Shown here: piece after piece, positions 42,420 to 54,559 of the stretch
How positions within the stretch are numbered: the first letter of the stretch is position 1
Layout of the letters: each line of letters starts with the position of its first letter
Assembly (NCBI GenBank): GCA_013407085.1
Contig: JACCGJ010012752.1
Span: 29,337-93,336, forward strand
Direction: 5' to 3'
DNA from: Atriophallophorus winterbourni
Lineage: Eukaryota; Platyhelminthes; Trematoda; Plagiorchiida; Microphallidae
DNA length: 64,000 nt
Notes under the pieces: generated by a model
The model's database searches: none
Told to the model about the DNA's origin: nothing
Seen by the model: only the letters and a program-made list of their open reading frames with translations
Program-made: the position numbers and the translations under genes

Positions 42420-44110
42420 TGTCGCGATCAGATATGACATTTCCTCAAAATTTCGGATCTTTAAATATACGCGGAGTTCCCAGAGAAATCAAAGATTATC
42501 TGGAACGGTTCAAACTTTGTTGTCATACCAATAGTCAAAGGCGTGATTTTAATTATAACTGCACATTTTTTTCCTTCAGCTAGATAAGATGCTTATGCTC
42601 AATTAAAAAATTTGTCATCTCATATCACACCTGTTAAGAAAACTTTTAATGAATTGAAATCAATTTCACTAGTTCACGTGACACCAAAAATGTTCGGAAT
42701 TGCCGAACGTGCTCGCTTCCAGACTACTCATCAATTTATTCTCGAATTGCAGGCACAAGATTCATTATTTGCTATTTACGATAAACTAAATGACCATTTA
42801 AGAGATCATTTATTCGCCGGTGTCAATGAACCTGATTTATATAGTCTGTTATTGATGTTGAACAATTCAACTTTTGAAAATGATACAGCAATATATGAGC
42901 ATTAGGAGGATGTTACTAAATAAACCAATAATCAAAGTTTTACTGATACTCAATCTGTTTTGTTTGGAACCTCCAAACCTAAATGTTAGTTAAGCAACCG
43001 ACCACAGCGTCAAAGGTATTCCTAGGCAATACCAAATATAATACGTAAATTTAGCAATAATAATTCCAAATTCAACAACCATAAGAGTGGAAAAAGCGCA
43101 TCTTGTGGCAAGTTACATTCTCGCTTATCACTCGCAAATTTTGTAATGTTAAATGTTATAAATGTGGTTAAATCGAACATTTTCAGTCAGTTTGTGACAT
43201 TCTAAGTCATGATGTGTGCATAATAATTATCCAGATGTCGTCGGTGAAAACCAAATGACTATATTATTTTTATCAGTGCTACCAACAACGGTTTCTCATA
43301 TTCGAAAACGTACATTCAATCGTTAATTTTCAAATAATTTTATACTTGATATCGGGAGTGTGGAATCATTAATAACCTTGAATGACTTGAAACGTTTTGC
43401 CCCTAATAGCCGAATCATCAATCTGATGTTTCGTTTCATGGCATTACCGGACGTTCTGTATATGTCTTGGGAGTTCGCTATATTCCGATCAGATATGACA
43501 CTACAAAACCAGTGGAGCATTCATTCGACGTAATGAAATTTAGAACACCTATTTTGGGTCTGAAGGCGCTGAAATGACAGAATATTGACATTCCTTCGCA
43601 TCTACAAGTTCATCCACAAAATCTGACTCTCAAGTAATAAGAGATTTAATTCGTTAGTGTGCATCGATTTGAGGTGGTATGAAAATAAAACCTATTAATT
43701 TAACAATAACTGATGATCCTATATTTTTTAAACGTCACCTGATCATATATGATTTAAGGGAATCTCTCCGAAAAGTGAAGAAATCCTAATGTAAAAGTGG
43801 TGTTCTTTTACCCGTGGAAGCCTCTAAGTGGATCAGACCAATAGTTACGCCCCTGAAAGCGATGGTCAAACTCATTGTGTTGTGGTTATTACAGAGTTAC
43901 AGTCGTACATCTAAGGAGCCTGATGCTATCTAATCTCGTTCACATGGTTTATGTGTTTTCTCGAAAATCGATCTAAGCTATGCCTATTTACAGATACCAC
44001 TTGATTGAGCATCAAGTAAAGCAAAAATAATTAAAGCCCTATCTGGATTATATTATTATAATTTTATTCTGTTTGGGTTATACGTTCTATCAACTGTATC
44101 AGTATCATTA
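42420..44110 (+). mobile_element. Ty3/Gypsy carcass: gag, protease, start of RT
   Basis: Pieces in order on the + strand with many breaks. Gag-like: NFGSLNIRGVPREIKDYLER, then AERARFQTTHQFILELQAQD and LRDHLFAGVNEPDLYSLLLM (42615-42905). A CCHC-like stretch around 43120-43200 has KCYKCG followed by a stop. Protease-like FILDIGSVESLITLNDLKRF has the usual DTGS altered to DIGS (around 43335-43395). RT-like SGVLLPVEASKWIRPIVTPL and FSKIDLSYAYLQIPLD (43795-44010). RNase H and integrase are absent. No LTRs seen. A different element from the one at 33 kb. Confidence 0.72.
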
Positions 44111-44189
44111 TTAGTATCAAAGGACGATAGTCGACCAAGTCAAAACCAGTACCACGATTCTTTCGGAGTTGTGCTTGATAATACCCACC

Positions 44190-45200
44190 ATTAGCAGGAT
44201 TGGTTTGTAGGGAGCTCAGGCTTGTGTAGCTGAGAATGGAAGATGGGAGAGGTCTCGTGAACGAAAGATGAGAGAGTTATTGCAAGTTGCTTGCCCAATC
44301 GAATAAAAAGACGATATAGAAAAACAAAAAAACTGTAAGAGAAACACTTCTTTGTGTGTCTGGAAACGATATTCACAATATGTTCGCTGTTTTTTTTCAA
44401 CAAAAATGGGGGATTTAATCCTAATGGTAATGCTCCGGAAGGAGCACCTGCCACCGTTCTTTTTTAGCCCATTTTTGAAGGATTTTTCTGTAGCTGCCGA
44501 AATTACTTCTGCGGGGAGTGAGGTCCACATATTCACTACACGGATGCTAAAGAAGTGTGTTCTGGATTCCAGGCTGGTGTGGTGTTCACATAGCTTGAAA
44601 CTGTGCCCTAGTGTTCCAACCATAAGAGAGAAGCGGAAGAAATCATCGAATTTGTGACAGCTTAATCCTTTGACAACTAAAAATGTTTCTATAGGTCATT
44701 CCAAGCTGCTTCCTCCTAAGCGAGAGGAGTCCTGATGCTGAGAGAGTTGGTGCGTGATAACCCAAAAATTACGCGAGTGGCCAGATTCTGTATATTTTCT
44801 AGCTGCACCATATCTTTGTGGTAATACTGCCTCCAAGCCTGAATACAGTATTGTATATGCGGCCTCACTATTACCTTGTAAAGTGGTAACAGCACCTGAG
44901 GTTTTCTGCATGTAAAGGCTAAATGTTGTCGAAAATGTTCCATTCTAGCCCTTTGAACCCCAGCAGCATATTGGTCGACCCACTAAAAGCTTGCGAGAAT
45001 TATGATTTCTAAGTCCTTTATAGATTTAACCCGATGGAACCGCGTGTTTGCTGATGGCGTAGAGAAAATCATGTTACCTGCCCGTGTAGAGAGCAAGTGA
45101 CTCTTCTTTATGTCAAGGGGAAGGTCCAACTTAACCGCCTATTTCGTCACAGATTTTACGTCATTTATCAGATCGGTGTTATCAGCCTGACGTGGTGAGC
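44190..45200 (-). mobile_element. CR1-like family A 3' fragment
   Basis: Minus strand: KSHLLST, TRFHRVKSIKDLEI, HLAFTCRKPQVLLPLYKVIV, RPHIQYCIQAWRQYYHKDMV, QLENIQNLATRV, then GTLGHSFKLCEHHTSLESRT and HFFSIRVVNMWTSLPAE. Each matches the end of the RT at 62.2-63.7 kb. The 3' UTR also matches (GGAGCATTACC, TTAAATCCCC, then TAACTCTCTCATCTTTCG), showing that the family A UTR continues beyond the right edge of this window. Confidence 0.75.
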
Positions 45201-45239
45201 ATTATGCCTGTTATTCTTGCGAAAAATAGAAAATATTTA

Positions 45240-47440
45240 TTTACTTCTATTTACTTTGTACAATCTCTTACCTAAATCAAGTTCATTCGAGCTTGAATGG
45301 AAACACTCATTTGTGACACTTTTAAAATTCATTTATTCCGAATATAGTTGAAAATTAACGTATTTGGAGCCTTACACCCTCTGGTTTCCAACAGCTCAAG
45401 CAGCTTGAAAATCCTTGTTTTTCTGATCTACTGGACCTGATAACTTTACACTAGTTCAACGTTGTTTTTGGACAAATTGGCGTGAACTAAATTCTATCTG
45501 GAATAATTAGAATGTAAATGTACATCGATCAACAAAGGTTCAGTAACCATATAACTATTGCGTGGGAAATTCAATGGTTTGATTTCGTTTCACACAGCTA
45601 AGTTATTTTGAATCTATGTTCGATTGGAATAAGTAACAATCTTTTCGGTTAGATTAAATCATTCATCTCAAAACTGTGAAAGACAATCGGGGCAAAAGCT
45701 TGAAGATTATAAAGGGTTAGTCTAAACATGATTATGTTGGTCTAATATTGCTCGCTTCCAAATTAACGAGGATGGGAGAAACTTACCAAAGCTAAGCCCC
45801 AGTTGTTGATGTGCAAAAGATTTTAGAAGCAGCTGGGTTATTAACTGACGATCGCTAATATAGTGAATCCAAAAATATCCCAAACCTATTAAGCTGTGTG
45901 ATAGTATTCGGCAAATCATTTTTGGCAAATCTTTTTCCAGATATAAAGTATAAATTAAATAAGGAAAACTGTTTATTTGTATCCTTGATAAAACATTGTT
46001 ACATCAATCGATGACTTATAACCATGCTGGTGAAAATAAACGCTAAACAGTCCGCTTCGTGCCCGAAAACAAATCTGCGTGTACCACATGAACTAATTAT
46101 CTAACATCGCAGTGCCGGATATTCAACATGTCGTCTGATGATTCTTGAGCCCGCTTTACCCTTTTAATAATTTTAAGCGTAAAATGCGTCTTGATATTGA
46201 ACTTAAACACAAATGGAATTATATCCCGTTTTCGTTTCTAGGTTCCAATATTCATTATTTCCCGGATCATTTCCAAAAACTGTACAACTAGCTAATGCTA
46301 TAGGCTTTCAGTTGGCCAGTTTAATATCACAAACGTATTAAGCTTCGAGTGGGAAATATGGGCAAATTGGCAAAATATAGTCCTACATATTATATCGAAA
46401 GAACAAATTTGAAAATAAGCAATAGGTGTATTTAATAATAATAATAATGATAATATATATTCTTGGACATCCAAGGCATGCAATACATGATCAGTTTATC
46501 AAAATTTGAACAGCAAAAGAAAATAGTACAGTGCAAGTGACCGAAGTGAGCGGGATTTTTAAACATTTTTTTTTCGTTCAATAAGGGAAATGAATATACA
46601 GTAGGTAAGAAAAAAATTTCAATGTCTAATAGAAATAAAATTTCATTTAAATTATGTCAAGATTTACGAATGACTAGGATGCAAGAAACAAATGGAGAAC
46701 AGAAATGGAAAGTAATTATGGAAAAAGTGGTGCGAATTGTAATGAAGTTGTCATAAAAAATTGATAAATAAATTATATATGCATAAATTCATGTTTTTAC
46801 GGAAAGGTTGGTTAAGAAGATTGAAAAGGGAACATAAAATCCATCGGAATAAGAAAATCTAAGAAATTGTGGTGGATGAGAGAGGGTGTGGCTAATAGCA
46901 GGGAGTAGGCAGTAGGGTGCTGTGCTCCAATACTTATGAAGAATTTTCGACGAATCGAACCAAAATTTGTTCACCAGCCGGATTTTCGTTATCTGCAGGA
47001 GAATGAATCGCATACGGAACAAATCTCGGGCGGATAGATTTCGAGCTAATTACAGTGATGGTTCGTTATTCGAAGACACCTGAATATCATGAAAGATTTT
47101 TTCTTCACCAGCACGCAATTTTTGATAGACCCTCCCCGTGACGAAAAAGTAGAACTTTCTCATTTGCCATTTAGCCTGAAGCAAAGGCAGGTGCAACGTA
47201 CGACTATTAAATTTAATATTCGCATATCGTTGAAGGTATTCTTGATGCCTAATGGGCTTTCAGCCACATTCACCCCGGTAATGGAATAGTTGGTACGATC
47301 TTCATGTTGTCTTGGGAACGAACTAATGTCTTTCCTTACCTATTGATGATGGGAGTTTTTCAGCTGCATTTCAGATTACTCTCATACCAGAAGAAATTTG
47401 TGAAAATATTGTTTAAAGTGGTGGACGCTCTTCTGTAGCA
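45240..47440. other. No gene recognised
   Basis: AT-rich tract with ATA runs near 46430-46460. No coding region or named repeat supported. Several short open stretches are within chance expectation. Confidence 0.5.
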
Positions 47441-47447
47441 TACCACG

Positions 47448-47520
47448 GAGAGAAATCGGGACGCTCGATTGGCTCGTTAGTCACTTACTGTCTTTTGCAA
47501 ACTGAAATAAACTGATCTGA
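47448..47520 (+). mobile_element. Retroposon 3' tail fragment matching the foldback ends at 58-60 kb
   Basis: GGGACGCTCGATTGGCTCGT, TAGTCACTTACTGTCTTTTG and CAAACTGAAATAAACTG parallel GTGGACGCTCGATTGGCTCG, CGCCACTTACTGTCCTTTGC and AACTGAACTGAACTG at 59.72-59.80 kb. Terminal UTR only. Confidence 0.6.
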
Positions 47521-47809
47521 ACCAGAGATGGGCGCTTCCAAAATGCTCTGACATTCTTGCCAAGCATTACGAAACTTATTACAAATTAGTTTCCTGGGAT
47601 GGGTATGTGGGCGCCGCAAGCTGAACGCGAGGAAATCATTTTTAAGGAACTCTACCCATATTATGCAAAGCAAAGTTGTATCAGAAAATATAAACTCTCC
47701 GTTGTCATACGCCAAAGCAGTTCGCATAAAAACTACCCCCTCAATAAAATCGGGTCCTGTCCAAAGTACCATCAGCAAGGATCAAATAGCACCAAAGGCA
47801 GATAAAAAA

Positions 47810-49145
47810 TTCATAAAAAGAAAGCCTTCGCTATGAATGAGTCTCTAGTAAACTCACAGCAATCTAGAAAGGCAAATGGATGCCCTGGCTGAGCATGTAG
47901 GTAAGCCCGCTGGACCAAATATAATGGCGGAAACGAAGCCAATTCGTACTCTGCTCATTCTAAATCGAGAAGAGCCGCTGATTCGCGAAAGCAAATGCCG
48001 ACGGCAAATGGACAGTACCAGGGTTCAGGACATTTTGCGTATGGCAGGACGAATCTAGTGTTAGGTGAAAAGAGTCAATCGTGTAGGCCGGCGGAACCTA
48101 AATGTATTTAGTACCCGTCCAATTGTGGTAAACTTTATAGACAAGCTGAACAGAAACACGCTTCTTTCGAAATGTGCTTACCTTGAACGCTACACAAATA
48201 GGCGTTTCAAAGTTGTCCCTGATACGCGGTCTGAATATCACTTTCATCAAAAGCGTTCGAAAACGCTCATGACCAGATTGAAAACTTCCGTAAGGGGATC
48301 AACATTAGTCAAAAAATATAAGCCATCTGCTGTATTAATCATGAAAGATGTATTTCAAAATCACCCGCCATTGGAATACGAGTGCGAGGATAACTAGTTG
48401 GCAAGCGAATGCCTCTCAGTATCTTAAGGCACCAGAAAACAAGCAAAAATCGTTTTTCAGCATGCTCCTGAACGATGCAATCGATTGGTGTACCAATATT
48501 TATGCATCAGTGTCACCTGAGTCAGTGAACCTACAAATTTTATTTCGGGGCACACTCCGTCCAAATTGGATTTGGTTCTATCGTCTCATGAAAGAGATAT
48601 TTATGGTATCAAATACCTTTCGCCACTAGACAAGAGTGACATGCCATAATACATATTGACTGGAATTTGGTGCACCTAGTAACCAAGTGATGATGTCCCG
48701 CAACTTTGATCGCATGGACATTGTCCAAATACAAGCTATGGCAACTGATCTAATTTGCGAACCAGAGGAATTAGAATCTGGTGCAGAAATCAGGTGGAAC
48801 AATATGAGAGGGTACTTATACAACTAAAGGGTAGTTTTGCTTCTCTACCACCTAGTGACAAAACGTGAAAAACCAACCCAGTGGCGCGCGTCAATTCTTC
48901 GAATTATCGGATGGCGTGACATTAACTGGAGGGCTTACCAACTCTCTGGAACTCACAGATCTAGGCTGCGGTACACACAAACCAGAAATTGAGCTGTTGT
49001 GTTGCAGAGAATAGCTGAAAGTAACTTCGAATCCAAACTTGGGAAAAACCAATGATTACCTTGCGAACTTTTTATGGCTATGCTCAATCCTAGAGATTTT
49101 TCAGAGAAGATATAGGTACGTTAGTTCTGGATGAATTCAAATTTC
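47810..49145 (+). mobile_element. CR1-like family A-related copy, ORF1 and endonuclease part, decayed; left half of a nested pair
   Basis: ORF1-like pieces TKPIRTLLILNREEPLIRES, KRVNRVGRRNLNVFSTRPIV and KVVPDTRSEYHFHQKR parallel TKNVLILTQVEPFIRESKAR, LKRVHRVGKW and RPIVVEFTKQCDRDYF of the 60 kb element. Further on come endonuclease and linker pieces (LSPLDKSD; RAYQLSGTHRSRLRYTQTRN; AVVLQRIAESNFESKLGKNQ). Stops and frameshifts throughout. Its RT continues at 52.23 kb after a minus-strand insertion. Confidence 0.65.
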
Positions 49146-49251
49146 AAATTCAAAGATTTATGGTTAAAAAAGTTAATACTTTACAACACCACAGGATGAC
49201 GGTATGAATAAAAACAGGAAAAATACAATAGTATAAAAGCAATAGTGAATA

Positions 49252-49698
49252 TCAAATGTAAGGCTCACGAATGTTATTCTTTTGCATATGTAAGTCCAAT
49301 TTCACTTTAAATGCCGCCAGGCAAGGAGAGTCCACCACATGTTGGGGTAGGGAATTCCAAAGAAATATAGCACGTATGGCGAAAAAATGGCGCTGACAGT
49401 CAATACGGGAACTTGGGACGTAAAGGGATAAGGTATTTCCGCGTGTCACTTTTCCATCACACACATCAAGCAAGTGTTTCAGTGGATGTCCTTCGGTAGA
49501 CACAATTCTATAAGTCAGAATAATATCGCGTCGTATCCTCCTTTGGGTAAAGTCGCATAGACCCAGACGTCGCAATCTTTCGGTGTACGGAACATTGCGA
49601 AAACCCATCACTAACTTTGTTGCTCTATGATAGATTTTATCGAAGAGAGCAATATCCTTTCGCAGCCAAGGAGCCCAGACCTTTACCGCATACTCCAT
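49252..49698 (-). pseudogene. CR1-like RT protein, C-terminal stretch
   Basis: 148 codons open on the - strand, continuing the RT after a 12-bp gap with a stop. Ends with DSPCLAAFKVKLDLHMQKN, a typical CR1 C-terminus; the last codons precede the family B 3' UTR. Confidence 0.75.
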
Positions 49699-49710
49699 CG
49701 TAGGGCGAAG

Positions 49711-50685
49711 TTAGACATTCGTTATTATTGGTAACGTTGCTAGAGAGAATCTTCCAAATATTCTTCGAAAGATACCTAACAATCTGTTTGCTCGTCGATA
49801 TATGTTCTGACAGTGCGCTGTGCTCTTCAGGTTCCCGCTAATCCACACTCCAAGATCTTTTTTTAACGAGCTCCATGCTAGGTTTTCAGTTCCCAATCGA
49901 TATGTCCAAGGAACATTCTTGCCAAGATGGAGCATCTTACATTTCTGTATGTTGAATGACATGTCATTCATGGCCGCCCAATTCGACACGCTGTCCAAAT
50001 CCGTTTGCAGTTTCTCACAGTCCTCTGCAGAACTTATTGGCGTCCAAATTTTCATATCATCCGCGAACAGGACCATTTTGGGCGATATTAGGGGGGGTAA
50101 ATCATTTATGTACATCAGAAAGAGGAGCGGGCCTAGCGCAGACCCTTGTTGGACTCCACTGGTGGTTTTGAACGTTTGGGATAGCGCTCCGTTAACTTTT
50201 ACTCGGGCGTCGCGATCTGACATATAGTCGCACAACCATAAGAGAAGTGGGTCACATATTCCTAAGCACATCCGTTTTTGAAGAATCAAATGATGGTTGA
50301 CTCTATCAAAAGCTTTCGAAATGTCTAGGTAACAGACGTGGATGCAAGATCTTTTATCCATCTCCTTTGTCCAGTCGTCTAACGAGAGGAGAAGATTTGC
50401 GAGACAAGTTCGGTGTGATCGAAATCCATGCTGCGCTGGCGAAAACAAATTATACGATTCGAAGTGTGCAACTATTCTTTCCGAGACGATACGTTCCATG
50501 AGTTTAGCAATAACAGGTAAAAGTGTGACGGGACGATAATTTGCAGCGTCAGATCGGCAACCGGCTTTGAAGATAGGTGTTATCACGCCAGACTTCCAAT
50601 CTTTCGGTACAACTCCCTTAAGCAACGAATAGTTAAACAGGCTGGAGAGCGGTTCACAAAGCTGACGGTGACAGAACCTGTGCAT
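49711..50685 (-). pseudogene. CR1-like reverse transcriptase, open for 324 codons
   Basis: RT motifs in order: VVPKDWKSGVITPIFKAG, NYRPVTLLPVIAKLMERIV, AQHGFRSHRTCLANLLLSLD, CYLDISKAFDRVNHHLIL, SGVQQGSALGPLLFLMYIND, LFADDMKIWTPIS (catalytic DD present) and KKDLGVWISGNLK. N-terminal endonuclease missing. A stop near 49711 separates it from the C-terminal stretch 49698-49252 (EYAVKVWAPWLRKDIALFDK, RRLGLCDFTQRRIRRDI, HFFAIRAIFLWNSLPQHVVD). Confidence 0.82.
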
Positions 50686-50736
50686 TTGTATATAAACATC
50701 TTATAAAGTTCGTGGAGTTCAAATCATGAAAAGATA

Positions 50737-52136
50737 TTAGAGAGCCGACTCGGTTAGAGTCGGAATACTCAAGTTTTTTGGAGCTATCGCATGACATTCA
50801 GGTTGAACCTCATCACTAGGCGTTTGTGGGTCAGTACCATCCGTTAACTTGCTTCCGGCTATTACCTTGGGCAAGCTCAACATGACGTTTTGTGGTAGGT
50901 TTTTTCTATTAGCTTTCCGTTCACGTTTGATAGTATCCGTCATTTCGGTTGTGAAGAAGGTTAGCTGTAAAGGGCTTGGACCTTGCCCTTTATAGTTGGA
51001 AGACCGCGGTATCCTAAAATCATCCACAAGTATGGCATTTTTAATACCAATAGTTTCGGCTAAATATTTCCATTTTTTGTGGTCGTGCTCAGACTTTTCT
51101 TGAGAAGGTACGTCAGCAGCATCTTCCGGAACACCTAGAATTACAATACTTCTCGGATTACATTCTCCACGAGATTTCTGCGACGACTTTCCCTCCCACC
51201 ATGGTAAGTCTGCATGGATACGACATGTAGTCTCTGGAACACCTCTAAGAATGTAAGCATTTAAGAGTACGTTTTCCACGTCCTCCGCAGATTGCAGCGT
51301 TATTCTTGAAAGGCGAGGATCATCCTTGTGAGGTGAATTCAGGTGGCGGTTTAATCGAACTACTGATGAAGGAGTAACTGCGGCCATTCTCATCTGCCTG
51401 CAGAGTTTATACCACTCAGCTAAGTCATGTTTTTGCTTAGCTTCAAACAGCGTTTCCTGCGACTCGGTCACGTTTGTACATATAACGCTAAGGTTTACAC
51501 CCGCGGTAGCAGTGGTTTTTTTGAGTCCTTTTTCGTTTCCGTTAAGTCGAGGAGTCACTGATCCCAACGAACGCCTCCCCGTTTTAGTCACCATCTGCGC
51601 GGTTATCTAGGCAAATGTTGGCCTGCTCGAGTATGATGGATTATCTACCGGCTCTTCGGCAGTAACCTCTAAGTCGGGTAACGACGGTGTCTTTATGACG
51701 TTTATTATCAGTTCACTTAGTTTTTGAATACTGGATTCCATTCCATTTAGACGCGTCTCAATATCATATTCAGGGGTTTTCGTCGCCGAGGCTGACGGTG
51801 TTGATTTGGCCTTGCAAACCAGACAAACATAACAAACACCAGGGCAATCATCTCCATTAATAATCGATACTAAATCCGAGGTCAGCGATTTGTCGCATTA
51901 GCATGAACTTTCGACAAACAATCGTAACATGTGACAGACTTTGCCTTAGGACTTACCGACTTTCGGCAAACCGCACACATGCAGCCCGGTGCGCTTTGTT
52001 TTCGTTTTGGGGTCATCCGGTCAAGGTTATGAGCAGCACTGTTCAGTGGTTTGTGCACAAGCATTGGCTCTGTCGAGCGATCGATGATGAATATAGTGTG
52101 CGCGACAAAAAATTCAGTGTTCACGAAAAAGAGCAA
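50737..52136 (-). pseudogene. CR1-like ORF1 protein (Cys finger, coiled coil), interrupted
   Basis: The N-terminal part (52136-51882) has a Cys-rich finger: CAVCRKSV and SVTCYDCLSKVHANA. After a frame change a second Cys cluster (CYVCLVCK) and a short helical segment DIETRLNGMESSIQKLSELI follow, then an in-frame TAG near 51611, then an open stretch of 285 codons (51594-50737) with VVRLNRHLNSPHKDDPRLSR and RSIVILGVPEDA. CR1 ORF1 proteins carry PHD-like fingers and nucleic-acid chaperone regions (family knowledge). A homologous segment on the + strand at 54.6-54.9 kb (VVRLSRHSNSPHLEESRLLR) confirms the family. Confidence 0.65.
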
Positions 52137-52229
52137 AATCAGAATTTAATCCGGTGATACTCTTCCGTAGTTGATCGCACGATGTTGAAAGTATGACCAG
52201 TCGACGGCGAAGAATAAGATCTTTCCGAT

Positions 52230-54110
52230 GACGTTAATCCCTTTGAGGACTTGAAGAGTATTAACAGAGTTGCACGCGTAGATCCAATATGGGAAAATCA
52301 CGATAAATCCCAATTTGCTCGTATTATCGAATACCGCTACAATAGTGGTATATCCAGAAAGCCGACTTCGAGAGGAGTCCAACACGTAAGTGTAAGTTTA
52401 AGTACAGTATATCCTGATAATCAGGAGCTCAAAATAATGTGACCGCACGGCACTGAACAATATGATGAGAGCAACATGGTTTTGATTGCACAGGAAAAAG
52501 CCGATGCGTGGAATACATTCATCTGCAATTTTCATCGAAGTGATCCAGGTAAACGTTTAGAAACTAACGAGTGCGGCGTATTTCTCTTGAGCTCTGTGGA
52601 GGTTAATCAGGAAATTGTCACCAAAGTTCTATCGCACCTGGATAAAACTAAGTTGGCTGGCCCTGATGATATACATCCGGATATTCTTCAACCACTCGCG
52701 AATATAATTAACCTTGCAATCAGCAACCTTTTTGCAGCTAAGTGACTCCAGTGTATACTACCGGATGAGTGGAAACCAGCGGCGGTAGTAGCCATACACA
52801 AAAAGGGACCCGGTTTGAATGCAAGCAACTATAGTTCAGTTAGCCTGACTAACGTTCTTTGCAAGTGCTTAAAAAAATCATTCGACACCAGATATGTAAA
52901 CATTTGGTATATAATTCATTACTATGCGATGCCCAGAACGGATTCTGGAAAGAAAGATCCTACCAAACAAATCTGCTGAGCTTTCTCGAAGAAGTGACAT
53001 TACGGGTCGATAAAGGGTGTGTAGTCGAAGTATGCTACCTTGATTTTCAAAGGTCATTTGACTCAGTGAACTATAGGCAGCTTCTGCAAAACCTAAGGAT
53101 GTGTAGATTTACAGGTGAACTACATCGATTGTTAGACAGCTTCTTTAATAAAAGGACGAAATATGTTATAATTTCAGGGGTGTGCTAGGCGGAATCAGTG
53201 ATCCTCAATAAAATTTATTCAAGGCTCCGTGCTTGTTTCACTACGTTTTCTTATTTTTATACACGACCTAGCATCTTGCTTGATTTCCGGTTGCTTTCTT
53301 TTTGTTGATGATCTGACGATCTCAGGAACCGACTGTACAGATACGCTACTCTTTGATTTGAAAAAAGTAATTGTGTGGACAAGACATGGGACTTACCGCT
53401 AAACTTGTGAAAGAGCTGCGTTCCGACGACTGATTTGGCGACAACACAACTAGAAATCGGTGAAGGAACTATTAAAATAGCTGCTGCTCAGAAAGTTCAG
53501 GATCTCGGTATTACTGTCACAGGTGATTTTAATTGGTCTGCTCAATGAACCGAAGCAACAATCAAGGCTCGTAGAAAACTGTTCAGACTGCGCTCAGCGT
53601 TATCATGCCGAAAACCTTTTAACTTCATTCCCCTATACAAAGTAGTCGTGCGGCCTCGCTCGAATTATTGTGTTCAATCCTGGACACTGTACTTCAAAAG
53701 ATATATCGCATAACTCGAAAGAGTCCAGCACCTTTCGACTACGATTTTGGAGGGTCAGAAATGTAACACTTATGAGGCAAGTCTCAATGAGCTCGATCTG
53801 TTCTCACTAAAGAGACGGCGGTTGCGAGGCGACCCTTTAATATTCTCAATGGTCTCACGGGTAATCATATTACCTAATTACTGAAACTTGCCCTAAAAAC
53901 ATCTATCTGTGATAATTCGATAAAAAAATTTAAGATTAGACCCAGGCTGCTGTTACGTGAGCACATTTTAGGCAACCGTGTAGTCAACTACTAGAATAAG
54001 CTCCCAGATGGTTTAGGAACCCTCCCTAGTGTGTTAAGCTTTAAGAGTTAATTATACACTAAATACCCTACACTATTTTCAAGCATTGCCTAATAAAAGC
54101 TAAAAATAAA
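52230..54110 (+). mobile_element. CR1-like copy, RT part, decayed; right half of the nested pair
   Basis: Plus-strand pieces in order: KPTSRGVQ linker, KADAWNTFICNFHRSDPG and KTKLAGPDDIHPDILQPL (52476-52745), DEWKPAAVVAIHKKGPG, AQNGFWKERSYQTNLLSFLE and VCYLDFQRSFDSVNYRQL (52859-53188), a broken palm segment with FVDDLTISG (53300), and a tail with PLYKVVVRPRSNYCVQSW (53640) and SLKRRRLRGD (53810). It continues the fragment ending near 49.14 kb. Confidence 0.68.
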
Positions 54111-54129
54111 AAACATGACTTTGGATTGT

Positions 54130-54245
54130 TCTATTATCTATCTCAGATCTGTCTAGGCCTGGTCAACCTGACAGCATCTACGCCCACGTGCAGTCAATAC
54201 CTGTGCGGCACTTTGCCTAAATCTGGCTAGTGATTTCATACAGAA
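54130..54245 (+). repeat. SINE-like repeat, copy 5, in the retroposon-rich right half
   Basis: Contains AGATCTGTCTAGGCCTGGTC, AACCTGACAGCATCTACGCC, CACGTGCAGTC, GTGCGGCACTTTGCC and CTGGCTAGTGATTTCATACAG. It lies just after the decayed CR1 copy that ends near 54110. This shows the family is not confined to the B56 introns. Confidence 0.55.
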
Positions 54246-54559
54246 TACATTGTTCACGCATATTATTGCATTGTTTCCTGAATCGATGACCTCTTGCCGT
54301 GCTGGTGAAGAGAACCCCTACCTTACTCCGAAGTGATAGCTGCGTCACCTCATGTGCCTGATCATGTTTTACATGCCTTGGTTTACTAAGAATATAGTAT
54401 TATTATTATTATTCATCCCTATATCTCGAAGCCACAATTAGTCACATCAATGGATGCACCACATTGTCTGGCTAATCACCAGAAAAAACACAGAGCAGAA
54501 TTTTTGGAATGTGAGAATGACAGTAATCTGCACAAATGTGCCAGAATCCAATTCGCCGT

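Larger units (their letters stand above)
49150..52200 (-). mobile_element. CR1-like family B element, ORF1 plus RT, endonuclease deleted
   Basis: Reads on the - strand from about 52.2 kb to a 3' tail at 49.15 kb. ORF1 region about 52136-50737, RT 50685-49711, RT end 49698-49252, 3' UTR 49251-49150. Only about 50 bp separate the ORF1 stop from the RT finger region, so the whole endonuclease and the first part of RT are gone. The 3' UTR matches the fragment at 25.2-25.35 kb. Inserted in opposite orientation into the decayed copy at 47.8-54.1 kb. Confidence 0.8.

Noticed and set aside
45722..45928. Minus-strand open frame of 68 codons
   Set aside because: Hydrophobic chance frame without homology that I can recognise.
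47485..47778. Minus-strand open frame of 97 codons
   Set aside because: No domain recognised; it lies between retroposon fragments.
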